Origin: Treponema sp.
Lineage (GTDB): Bacteria; Spirochaetota; Spirochaetia; Treponematales; Treponemataceae
Direction: 5' to 3'
NCBI GenBank assembly: GCA_024699205.1
Contig: JAILQA010000100.1
Span: 1-7,081 of the forward strand
DNA length: 7,081 nt
Shown here: piece by piece, positions 1 through 6,480 of the stretch
Layout: every line of letters begins with the position of its first letter
Position numbering within the stretch: position 1 is the first letter of the stretch
Position numbers and translations under genes: made by a program
Notes under the pieces: model-generated
Seen by the model: the letters and a program-made list of their open reading frames with translations, nothing else
Database searches by the model: none
Told to the model about the DNA's origin: nothing

Positions 1-672
1 AAGAGAATCACCTTCATATTTTAGCCCACCAACTAAAGGACTTATATAAACTTCGCCGGCAGGAATATTTCCACCACTTCCTGGAGTAGAAAAATCTCCG
101 TCGTCAAAAAAGAGTTTACGTGTCTTTACTGGGATAACTAAATCTGTACCAGCTGGAGCAGTTACATGAACAGTTTCTGCCCCCTTAAAAAGCTCTTCCA
201 TTTTTTTACAGCGAGTCTGCAATTCTTTGTAATCAATATTTGCAGTACGATTCAGCATATCTACTGTAATGCCTGGAGTCCATACCGCGCGCATAGTCTT
301 TTTTCCATCAAGAAGATAGTCGAAGGTACTTGTATAAGTGTTTCCGTCATCTGTTTTATAAGGATTTGCAACTGCTTCCGGATCCTTTCCAATCTTTATC
401 TTAGAGATTGAAAAACAAACATCTGGTTCAGACTTAATTGCACCAATTACTTCCGGATTTGCATTATCAAAGCTTGTTTTTTCAGGTTGATAAATCAATG
501 TGGTCAATGCACCGCAATTCTGTGATGCCTGATACAAATCCTGAGCAATTTCGCAGGTAGCCGGATTTGCTATAATCAAAACGCGTTCACCCTTTTTTAC
601 GCTGACAACATCCTGTACAACAACTTCTGCAGCTGTTCTATTTTTTTTGTTTTTTAATTTATCTATAAACAT
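1..672 (-). CDS. Partial M29-like aminopeptidase (aminopeptidase T / AmpS type), N-terminal 224 codons
   Basis: Reading back from the ATG at 670-672, the frame stays open for exactly 224 codons to the window edge, so the C-terminal part lies outside. A strong GGGAGG ribosome binding site at 679-684 sits 6 bases upstream. Residues 30-37 (RVLIIANP), 167-180 (VTAPAGTDLVIPV region) and especially 202-210 (NIPAGEVYI) match the leucyl aminopeptidase / aminopeptidase T family (COG2309, peptidase M29 and relatives). In that family the NxPxGE segment carries a metal-ligand Glu, here E207; the remaining ligands would lie beyond the edge. There is no signal peptide, so a cytoplasmic enzyme releasing N-terminal amino acids from peptides is expected. 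It follows rsmG by 45 bases and is probably in the same operon. The N-terminus is Lys/Asn-rich, with an A8 run in codons 9-12. A related family without peptidase activity (NicX-like dioxygenases share the fold) cannot be excluded from this half alone. Confidence 0.75.
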   Translation of the reverse strand, partial: MFIDKLKNKKNRTAAEVVVQDVVSVKKGERVLIIANPATCEIAQDLYQASQNCGALTTLIYQPEKTSFDNANPEVIGAIKSEPDVCFSISKIKIGKDPEAVANPYKTDDGNTYTSTFDYLLDGKKTMRAVWTPGITVDMLNRTANIDYKELQTRCKKMEELFKGAETVHVTAPAGTDLVIPVKTRKLFFDDGDFSTPGSGGNIPAGEVYISPLVGGLKYEGDSL

Positions 673-678
673 AAAAAG

Positions 679-684
679 CCTCCC
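679..684 (-). promoter_or_regulatory. Ribosome binding site of the partial aminopeptidase gene
   Basis: GGGAGG on the minus strand lies 6 bases before the ATG at 672. This fixes the start of the partial gene, which would otherwise be hard to define because it runs off the window edge. No convincing promoter was seen in the 45-base gap, which fits read-through from rsmG. Confidence 0.75.
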
Positions 685-717
685 ATATGTTAGTTCCTTT
701 ATATTATCTCCAATATA

Positions 718-1392
718 TTATCTTTTTATAATAACCAAGTTTCGTTCTGCCTCATCAAGATAGGGAACAGATAGTTTTTCAACTTTATATTCCGGTACAA
801 CGGTTTTTATCCCCTCCATCTCTGCCTGGATGTTTTCCAATTTTGCTTTATAAGCACAAATAAGACCGTCTTTCTTTACAATCCGCAAAAGAGTTTTAAT
901 CATTTTTTTATCCAGCGGTCTGAATGCCCTGAAAGTGATTAAATCATAACTTTCTTCCGGGACAGCTTCTGCCTGTAAATTGACAACCTGAACATTTTTA
1001 AGTCCAAGTAGAGCTGCACAGTTTTCCAGAAAAGAACAGCGTTTTTCCATGCGCTCAACAAGATTAAAATGAATATCTGGGAAAACAGCAGCCAAAGGAA
1101 TGCCAGGTAATCCTCCGCCAGAGCCGATATCAGCAATTGTAAAGGAATTGTCATTTGAGCAAGTACCGGTCAACTCACCAATAAGCTTCTTTAAAATGTT
1201 ATAAGGAGCAAGAGAATCCAGAATATGACGTATCACAAGCTCATCATGTTCCGAAGTATTTGTAAGATTATAGGCCGAATTAAAAAGAATAATTTCTTTT
1301 ATATATCTTTCCATTTTTTCAGAAATATCACTGATTCTGTCTTCTGCAATTCCACACTTTTTTAATCCGCTTATCAAAATATCTTCGCTCAT
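718..1392 (-). CDS. rsmG: RsmG, 16S rRNA (guanine527-N7)-methyltransferase (GidB)
   Basis: This SAM-dependent methyltransferase makes N7-methylguanosine at position 527 of 16S rRNA; in several bacteria its loss gives low-level streptomycin resistance. The protein is 224 residues, close to the usual 205-240. Family signatures are visible: NLTNTSEHDELVIRHILDSL at residues 42-61, the glycine-rich SAM-binding motif I at 87-101 (ADIGSGGGLPGIPLA), the acidic residue after strand 2 (E113 in NLVERMEKR), the FRAF segment at 154-157, and the C-terminal ERNLVIIK at 216-223. No expected element is missing. An AGGTGAG site (1399-1405) lies 6 bases before the ATG. The gene starts 16 bases after the exported protein gene stops and precedes the aminopeptidase. 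In many bacteria rsmG sits beside mnmG or parAB near the origin; here it is in a different setting, as often happens in spirochaetes. Confidence 0.95.
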   Translation of the reverse strand: MSEDILISGLKKCGIAEDRISDISEKMERYIKEIILFNSAYNLTNTSEHDELVIRHILDSLAPYNILKKLIGELTGTCSNDNSFTIADIGSGGGLPGIPLAAVFPDIHFNLVERMEKRCSFLENCAALLGLKNVQVVNLQAEAVPEESYDLITFRAFRPLDKKMIKTLLRIVKKDGLICAYKAKLENIQAEMEGIKTVVPEYKVEKLSVPYLDEAERNLVIIKR

Positions 1393-1408
1393 GACCGACT
1401 CACCTGCC

Positions 1409-2317
1409 TTATTTTACATCAATATTCAAAAGCATGTCTGCAATAAATCCACCTGTGTCATAATGGAGAACAACAAGATTTCCCGTCTTCTGAGCAGTTA
1501 GATCACTCAACTGACACATTCTGTAAACAAAGGAATTTGTATTCTTTTTATCCTGAGCAATTGTCGGAATAACTTCGTACGAGGTTACAGAACCATTACT
1601 GCCGGAAGTCTTAAAAAGAAAATAAAAGGTTTCATTTATCTGAGCCTGATTTACAAAATATTTTCTGTCAGCAGTTAGCAAAAATGAACCATCAGCGTCA
1701 ACATCACTAAAGAAAACCTGGGTAAGGGAATCTGCAATATTATATCCATTAATCTTAAATCGCAAAACAGAAGGTTCACGGGTTCTAAAGTTCTGCTTAT
1801 CCTGTTTTTGCATTGCAAGCTCTTCTTGCTGCTCAGCACTGGCTTTTTTCTGTTCAGCTTTCAATTCATCAAGACTTTCCAGCATTTTTTCCAGCAGCGC
1901 AGTTTGAGAATTCTGATTAGCCTGTGAGTTAATATTTATACCAGACAGCGAAGAAATATTTGAAAAAAGATTTGAATCATATAAGGTAGAAATGTCAGAT
2001 GCTGTCAACAAATCTGAACCAGAAACCATCCGCTTAATTATGTCATCAGTTGTAAGGCCGTCTTTCAAAACTGACTGATTTATATCTCCATTTTTTTCAG
2101 CAGAATCTGTTTCGGAACTTGTCGCCTTCTGTGGTAAGTTTTTGGGAGGAATATTTGGGGTATAAAATGTGTCATCAATCTGAGGCATTGTAAGCCCCGG
2201 CATAGCAGGCATTTCTGGCATTTCGGGCATTTTTGCCTGACTAAAAAGAAAGGCAGAAACAAACAAAACAGCTAAACCTGCAAGGATATTCCTTTTTATA
2301 AAATTAGAGATTTGCAA
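1409..2317 (-). CDS. Exported protein with Met-Pro-x repeat, coiled coil and a C-terminal beta-rich domain; function unknown
   Basis: I do not recognise this 302-residue protein. The start is TTG at 2315-2317, preceded by a strong GGAGG (2324-2328) at 6 bases; the next in-frame Met is residue 30 and would remove the signal peptide. Residues 1-28 form a classical signal peptide: basic NFIKRN, a hydrophobic core from I11 to F25, and SQA before the predicted cleavage after A28. There is no lipobox Cys, so it is probably a soluble periplasmic or secreted protein. Mature residues 30-45 are MPEMPEMPAMPGLTMP. A Ser/Asn/Gln-rich linker follows, then a charged coiled coil at about 138-176 (ALLEKMLESLDELKAEQKK). 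Residues 183-302 alternate hydrophobic residues like a beta-sandwich and include an Asp-rich turn (SDVDADGS, 204-211). The gene overlaps the upstream metallopeptidase gene by 14 bases, suggesting translational coupling. A role in the cell envelope is inferred from the signal peptide only. Confidence 0.85.
   Translation of the reverse strand: MQISNFIKRNILAGLAVLFVSAFLFSQAKMPEMPEMPAMPGLTMPQIDDTFYTPNIPPKNLPQKATSSETDSAEKNGDINQSVLKDGLTTDDIIKRMVSGSDLLTASDISTLYDSNLFSNISSLSGININSQANQNSQTALLEKMLESLDELKAEQKKASAEQQEELAMQKQDKQNFRTREPSVLRFKINGYNIADSLTQVFFSDVDADGSFLLTADRKYFVNQAQINETFYFLFKTSGSNGSVTSYEVIPTIAQDKKNTNSFVYRMCQLSDLTAQKTGNLVVLHYDTGGFIADMLLNIDVK
2201..2236 (-). repeat. Degenerate 9-bp tandem repeat encoding Met-Pro-x units
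   Basis: Four consecutive 9-bp units (beginning catagcagg, catttctgg, catttcggg and catttttgc on the plus strand) encode the MPE, MPE, MPA, MPG series just after the predicted signal peptidase site. The codons for Pro and the third residue differ between units, so the repeat is old or selected at the protein level rather than a fresh slippage product. Confidence 0.6.
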
Positions 2318-3116
2318 GACTTTCCTCCACCACTTCCAATCTTTGCGTTAATTGCGCAATTGTTTTTTCAAGTCTGTTTTTCTCTTTTTCTAATCTTGTT
2401 TTAGGATCTTCTTTTTTATATTCAGCTGATTTTTGTTTCATCATTTCACGGACACTTGCTGGTGATTTTCCGCCTTCAATAAACTGCTGCTCAACTGCCA
2501 TTCTGTCATCCTTCTTTTTAACAGAAGCAACAACTTTCATATTTTCAAAACCGATTGCAGGATTTATCTGTGATGCACCGATTTTTCTTATCTCTCTTTC
2601 TGAACTTCGTGGCAAACACAAAACACGGTCGATATAATCTTCATAACGAATATTTGCTTCCTTACAGAGCTCCCAGGCACGGGCAAGTTTTTTACCGAAC
2701 TCCTGCATAAGTTCACCGTTTTTGGCAAGATAATTTGTTTTAATATCTTCGGTAAGTTCCTTTAATTCAGCATTTCCATCCAAACCAAGAGAGTAATATC
2801 CTTTCTCTTCTGCGATAGCAATTAAAGCACCAAACTTTGCCCAAAACTCCTGAGTATGAACCTTTGAATTGCAAACATAAGTTGGATCTTCTTCAAGTTT
2901 TTTTTCTGTAATTTTGTGGTGAGTGTATTCATGAACAGCAGTATAAACCAACTCGTTATCTGATTTAAAATTCAGATTATGCAGATAGATTTCGTGAGTA
3001 TCAGGTTTATAAAATCCATTAACCCGCTTGCTTTCTTTTCCTGTCTGAATTACAGAAAAATCTATGCCAGTTTCTTCAATATCCAGTAAAATCTCTTTTA
3101 TTCTTTCGTTTGTCAT
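2304..3116 (-). CDS. Putative zinc metallopeptidase (HEYTH, SprT/M48-like core) with a C-terminal coiled coil
   Basis: The protein is 270 residues and cytoplasmic, with no signal peptide or membrane segment. H62-E63-Y64-T65-H66 is a textbook HExxH zinc site in a helix that follows a short strand pair (residues 36-46, HEIYLHNLNF). The second segment, H87-T-Q-E-F-W, resembles the HGxxF / HSxxFW element that supplies the third zinc ligand in SprT/Spartan-like and YgjP-like peptidases. The middle (100-190) is mostly helical and unassigned. Residues 229-268 are a strongly charged heptad-like coiled coil (RLEKEKNRLEKTIAQL). The ATG at 3114-3116 has a modest AGGGG site 4 bases upstream. It lies 25 bases after rsmE and overlaps the exported protein gene. 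Protease activity is inferred from the zinc motif; the substrate is unknown. An ImmA/IrrE-type peptidase is the main alternative, but the HxxEFW element favours the SprT-like side. Confidence 0.8.
   Translation of the reverse strand: MTNERIKEILLDIEETGIDFSVIQTGKESKRVNGFYKPDTHEIYLHNLNFKSDNELVYTAVHEYTHHKITEKKLEEDPTYVCNSKVHTQEFWAKFGALIAIAEEKGYYSLGLDGNAELKELTEDIKTNYLAKNGELMQEFGKKLARAWELCKEANIRYEDYIDRVLCLPRSSEREIRKIGASQINPAIGFENMKVVASVKKKDDRMAVEQQFIEGGKSPASVREMMKQKSAEYKKEDPKTRLEKEKNRLEKTIAQLTQRLEVVEESLANL
2324..2328 (-). promoter_or_regulatory. Ribosome binding site that decides the TTG start of the exported protein
   Basis: GGAGG on the minus strand lies 6 bases before TTG at 2317 and inside the last codons of the metallopeptidase gene, whose stop is at 2304-2306. 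Ribosomes ending the upstream gene pass directly over this site, the usual arrangement for translational coupling. Confidence 0.75.
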
Positions 3117-3141
3117 TTTTCCCCTGTAACCTTAGTTTTGC

Positions 3142-3897
3142 TTAACACAAAACTCCCATTTCATTAAGTATAATAGAAGCTGCAACCGTAGCAGCTGTTT
3201 CTGTTCTCATAATTCTCTCTCCCATTCCACAGCGGATATAACCGTGATTTTCCAGCAACTTTCTTTCGTTATCTGTCCAACCGCGTTCACTTCCAATTGC
3301 TGCAATAACATTTATATCATCATTGCAATTATTTTGTATTTGATTTTTTATTGCCGTATTTAAAGAAGCTGTCGGATTCACATTATCCAGTGCAAACTTT
3401 ATACTCGCTTTGCCTGCTTCCTTTTCTTCAAGCTGATTAAGACATTCCCGCAGATTTTTATGAAGAAATAATTCCGGAACATGTGTACTTCCAGCCTGAA
3501 CGGTTCCATCCAGAAGCATTTTATAAGCGTTACCCTTTTCTACCAGAGTTGACTGCAGGTAAGATTTTTCACCAAGCTCTGTTCCCGTAAGATGAACTTC
3601 ACAAACCCCAAGCGCCGCAATATCACGTAATAATCTTTTAAGCTGGATAGGCCGCGGAAAACCGATTATCATCCTTAAATTATTCAAAGGTTTTCCATCA
3701 GAAAGAGGTTCAAAGATAAAGCTGATTGAATCTGTAATCGAAGTTATTTTTGCATTTCCTGCTTTTCCACCAATAATTCCTGCAGTAAAAGTATCGCCTT
3801 CTTTTTTATGCAGAATCTTTATAATATGCTGGGCACGTTCATCCTGCAATTTAAGAGGCAAAGTTATTTCTTCAGAGGTAAAAAGGCAGATATTCAT
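3142..3897 (-). CDS. rsmE: RsmE-family 16S rRNA (uracil1498-N3)-methyltransferase
   Basis: This is a SPOUT-fold RNA methyltransferase of 251 residues, the normal RsmE length. Residues 1-68 form the PUA-like RNA-binding domain (RAQHIIKILHKKEGD, 21-35, is typical). Residues 73-250 form the trefoil-knot domain, with the SAM-binding loop at 199-206 (AAIGSERG) and the conserved RIMRTETAA at 228-236. Known RsmE enzymes methylate N3 of U1498 in helix 44 of 16S rRNA. Two motifs depart from the E. coli-like form: the usual GPEGG is GSERG, and the usual KxxELGV is RDIAALGV (91-98), followed by EKSY at 110-113. That pattern fits a known divergent RsmE subgroup, so the family call is firm but the exact target base is less so. 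An AGGA site lies 6 bases before the ATG. The gene is 18 bases from the TPR gene. Confidence 0.88.
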   Translation of the reverse strand: MNICLFTSEEITLPLKLQDERAQHIIKILHKKEGDTFTAGIIGGKAGNAKITSITDSISFIFEPLSDGKPLNNLRMIIGFPRPIQLKRLLRDIAALGVCEVHLTGTELGEKSYLQSTLVEKGNAYKMLLDGTVQAGSTHVPELFLHKNLRECLNQLEEKEAGKASIKFALDNVNPTASLNTAIKNQIQNNCNDDINVIAAIGSERGWTDNERKLLENHGYIRCGMGERIMRTETAATVAASIILNEMGVLC

Positions 3898-3901
3898 GTA
3901 A

Positions 3902-3920
3902 AATCCTAATCAATCCTAAT
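3902..3920 (-). repeat. Short direct repeat over the rsmE ribosome binding site
   Basis: Two copies of TAGGATT lie 10 bases apart on the minus strand. The distal copy contains the TAG stop of the TPR gene (3916-3918); the proximal copy supplies the AGGA ribosome binding site of rsmE. The gene boundary is therefore carried by one short duplicated motif. It may be chance in AT-rich DNA. Confidence 0.45.
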
Positions 3921-5280
3921 TGTACATATTTATTTGCTTTAAAGCTTTTATAAGCTGATCTTTTTCAATTAAATCAATTGGGCGACCTTCTATGTATTTA
4001 TGTGCACTGTCAGAGAAGGTACCCATTGTTACACAATAACCGATGTCGCATTTTGCATCGCGTACCTTTGAATGGAACTCGCGTATATATATATCACCGA
4101 TTATCGTCTGTGTTCTATAGAAGCGGAAAATAACCCTTGATTCCCATTTAGCATTATTAGCAAAACAAATAATTTCTACACATTCAGAAGCAATTGCAAC
4201 ATCTTCAATTTTTACAAAACTGTCCTTAAAGAAGTTAGCTATAAACTTTCGGCATAATGCAACAAAATCACTGGTGCCCGACATCAAATAAACCTGCAGA
4301 TTCTGATTCTGATTTATTTCCTTATATCTAGCCACCAGAGTATCTACATCCTTATAATGTCCATGCATATTCTGAATCTGTCTTAAAAGCATAAGAGCCT
4401 TTGGCATATTATTCAAGCCAATATAGGCAAGAGCACAACGGTAAAGAATCTGAACAGAAATCTTTTCAGGAACATTTTCAAGCTTCATTCCAATTTCATA
4501 ATCCTGAACTGCCGCAGAAAAGTTTTTCTGATACTCATGAATCCTACCAGCCTCAAGACAACATTGAGCACCAAAAGTTGGATCTGTTCTTAAATGAACA
4601 AAAACTTTAAGCGCCCGGTCTGTGTAACCGCTTTCGGACATAGAAACTGCCATCTGATACAAAACTTCTTTATTGTCAGGCTGCTCTTCAAGAACCCTTT
4701 TTAAAAACGGAAGACATTCCTTGTATTTCTGCCCCTTAAACAAGCAGGTGCCCAAGGCCTGACATACACGAATATTTTCTGGAGAAAGAAGCTTACTCTT
4801 TTTATAACAGATAATAGCCTTTTCCAGATTTCCTTTTTCTTCAAAGGCTCTTCCAAGATAAAAAGCGGTATCAAAAACTTCAGAATCCATTTTTGTAGAA
4901 ACCAGAAGGTAATTGATTGCTTCATCAATTTTACCAAGATTAAATGCCGCAACCCCAAGTCTGCTTGTTGTTTTTGCAACATTAATTTCTATATGGGCGG
5001 TAGAAAGATCGTACAAAGTTCTGTAAATGCTCCAGACCTTTTCCCAGTTTCCGTCACTATAGTAAACTTCACCCAAGCTTTCCAGCGCACCTACATTATG
5101 AGGATCATGTGCAAGCCTTTTTTCGTATTCTTTTATTACTGCTGATTTTCCCTTTTTCTGTACAGTAGAATTAAGTTTTTCTCGCGATTTAGGAACTGAC
5201 TTATCTCCTGAGAAAATGACAAGAAATATCGAAACAATTACAGCTACAATCGCGATACTGACTAGAACGGGAATCAACAT
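3916..5280 (-). CDS. Membrane-anchored TPR protein with a degenerate Mrr-like (restriction endonuclease fold) C-terminal domain
   Basis: The protein has 454 residues. Residues 2-23 form an uncleaved hydrophobic anchor (LIPVLVSIAIVAVIVSIFL), with Lys/Arg-rich sequence immediately after, so the bulk is probably cytoplasmic. Residues about 45-310 hold six or seven tetratricopeptide repeats; clear units include AHDPHNVGALESLGEVYY (57-74), FDTAFYLGRAFEEKGNLEKA (136-155) and NKEVLYQMAVSMSESGYTDR (203-222). Residues about 335-450 resemble the Mrr catalytic domain: IYIREFHSKV (397-406), the CDIGYCVTMGTFSDSAHKYI strand-turn-helix (411-430) and the closing PIDLIEKDQLIKAL (434-447). The nuclease Q-x-K core appears as V-I-F-R (383-386), so cleavage activity is unlikely. 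A GGAGG site (5290-5294) lies 9 bases before the ATG, and the gene begins 20 bases after the aminotransferase. A scaffolding role is inferred from the TPRs; partners are unknown. Confidence 0.85.
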   Translation of the reverse strand: MLIPVLVSIAIVAVIVSIFLVIFSGDKSVPKSREKLNSTVQKKGKSAVIKEYEKRLAHDPHNVGALESLGEVYYSDGNWEKVWSIYRTLYDLSTAHIEINVAKTTSRLGVAAFNLGKIDEAINYLLVSTKMDSEVFDTAFYLGRAFEEKGNLEKAIICYKKSKLLSPENIRVCQALGTCLFKGQKYKECLPFLKRVLEEQPDNKEVLYQMAVSMSESGYTDRALKVFVHLRTDPTFGAQCCLEAGRIHEYQKNFSAAVQDYEIGMKLENVPEKISVQILYRCALAYIGLNNMPKALMLLRQIQNMHGHYKDVDTLVARYKEINQNQNLQVYLMSGTSDFVALCRKFIANFFKDSFVKIEDVAIASECVEIICFANNAKWESRVIFRFYRTQTIIGDIYIREFHSKVRDAKCDIGYCVTMGTFSDSAHKYIEGRPIDLIEKDQLIKALKQINMYN

Positions 5281-5300
5281 TGATAAAAGCCTCCAAAATA

Positions 5301-6473
5301 TTATTTAGCCTTTGTCGATTTTACTAACTCGGACAATCTTTCCATAGCAATTTTTATTTTATTAATATCTGTAGCATAGCAGCAGCGTATATAGCCTTCG
5401 CCACCTTCTCCAAAACAGGTTCCAGGTACAACCGCAACATTATATTTTTGAATTGCCATGGTTGCAAACTCTTCAGAAGTCAAACCTGTCGAAGTGATAT
5501 TCGGGAACATATAGAAAGCACCTTCCGGTTCAATACATTCCAGTCCCATATCAATAAAGGCTTTATACATAATATTACGTCGCTGCTGATAGCTTATGCG
5601 CATTTTTTCAACTTCTGACCAGCCGTTTCTAAGCCCTTCAGCTGCAGCATACTGACTGAAAATTGGTGGACAAATTGAACTGTAAGCATGGAGTTTACAG
5701 CAAAGAGTAAGCAAATCATGTGGAGCCGCAATATAACCGATACGCCAACCTGTCATAGCAAAGGATTTTGAAAAACCATTAAAGATAATTGCATAATCCT
5801 TCATTCCAGGGAACTCGCCGATAGATACATGCTTATGACCATCGTACAAAAGTTCACAATAGATTTCGTCACTCAAACACCAGATTTGATGCTTTTTTAC
5901 AACTTCTGCAATTTTTGCCAGTTCATCAGCAGGAATAATTCTTCCGGTAGGATTACTTGGAGAACAGAACATAATTGCCTTTGTATTTGGGGTACAAGCT
6001 TTTTCAATCTGTTCTGCTGTCGGATAAAAACCATTTTTACTTGTATCAAGATGAATTACCTTTGCTTCACATAAAGCAGACAAAGGCTGATAACTGACAT
6101 AACAAGGTTCACAAACAATAATTTCATCACCCGGATTAAGAATAGAGCGCAAAACCAAATCCAAACCTTCAGATGCACCAATTGTTGGAAGAATCTCTGT
6201 CTTTGGATCATAATACAGTTTATAGCGTTCCAGATACTTACTGATTTCTTCTCTTAATTCAATCAAACCCCAGTTAGAGGTATATGATGTATGACCTTTT
6301 TCAAGATGATAAAAAGCTTCTTCGCGAATTACCCATGGTGTCGGAAAATCAGGCTCACCAACTCCAAGAGAAATTATATCATCATGACCTATACATAACT
6401 CAAAAAATTTTCTTATTCCTGATGGAGGAATTTCCTCCATTTTTTTACAGAATTTATCTTCACGTGTATTCAA
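5301..6473 (-). CDS. Class I/II PLP-dependent aminotransferase (AlaT/PatA-like)
   Basis: This is a cytoplasmic fold-type I aminotransferase of 390 residues, a normal length. All key elements are present: PSGIRKFFEL (17-26) and GVGEPDFPTP (37-46) in the substrate-binding N-terminus, the phosphate-binding GASEG (99-103), N174 in SNPTG, D202 and Y205 in SDEIY, the Schiff-base K236 in NGFSKSFAMTGWRIGY, R244, and the carboxylate-binding R363 in GYIRCCYA. The sequence resembles Bacillus AlaT (YugH) and PatA-type enzymes, which act on alanine, aromatic amino acids or acetyl-diaminopimelate. Placement directly after an Lrp/AsnC regulator matches alaR-alaT, so alanine/glutamate transamination is the preferred guess. 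The start is TTG at 6473 with AGGAG (6481-6485) 7 bases upstream. The in-frame ATG at 6440 has no ribosome binding site and would trim the N-terminus before PSGIRKF. The exact substrate cannot be read from sequence alone. Confidence 0.92.
   Translation of the reverse strand: MNTREDKFCKKMEEIPPSGIRKFFELCIGHDDIISLGVGEPDFPTPWVIREEAFYHLEKGHTSYTSNWGLIELREEISKYLERYKLYYDPKTEILPTIGASEGLDLVLRSILNPGDEIIVCEPCYVSYQPLSALCEAKVIHLDTSKNGFYPTAEQIEKACTPNTKAIMFCSPSNPTGRIIPADELAKIAEVVKKHQIWCLSDEIYCELLYDGHKHVSIGEFPGMKDYAIIFNGFSKSFAMTGWRIGYIAAPHDLLTLCCKLHAYSSICPPIFSQYAAAEGLRNGWSEVEKMRISYQQRRNIMYKAFIDMGLECIEPEGAFYMFPNITSTGLTSEEFATMAIQKYNVAVVPGTCFGEGGEGYIRCCYATDINKIKIAMERLSELVKSTKAK
6422..6440 (-). repeat. Perfect 19-base palindrome near the 5' end of the aminotransferase gene
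   Basis: The plus strand reads atggaggaa-t-ttcctccat: 9-base arms around one central base. It spans codons 12-18 (MEEIPPS) of the aminotransferase. In the mRNA it would form an 8-bp stem with a 3-base loop, pairing an internal GGAGG and the internal AUG at 6440. It begins 33 bases after the TTG start. Either it is a coincidence of the MEEIPP codons or it acts by masking the internal initiation-like site. Confidence 0.6.
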
Positions 6474-6480
6474 AATATTA

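Noticed and set aside
166..411. Plus-strand open frame of 81 codons
   Set aside because: It lies antisense to the partial aminopeptidase, whose translation matches a known family; it has no ribosome binding site and a low-complexity Phe/Cys/Ile-rich product.
641..660. A8 run near the start of the partial aminopeptidase as a possible frameshift or phase-variation site
   Set aside because: The frame continues open for 224 codons with family motifs in the same frame, and A runs of this size are common in AT-rich genomes.
673..717. Independent promoter for the aminopeptidase in the 45-base gap
   Set aside because: TATAAA/TAATAT-like hexamers occur but none has a -35 at 16-18 bases.
3916..4293. 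Active restriction or defence enzyme based on the Mrr-like domain
   Set aside because: The QxK core appears replaced by IxR, there is no methyltransferase or specificity partner, and the protein is membrane-anchored among housekeeping genes.
4401..4610. Plus-strand open frame antisense to the TPR gene
   Set aside because: Gln/His/Ser-rich product typical of antisense reading of TPR codons; no start signals.
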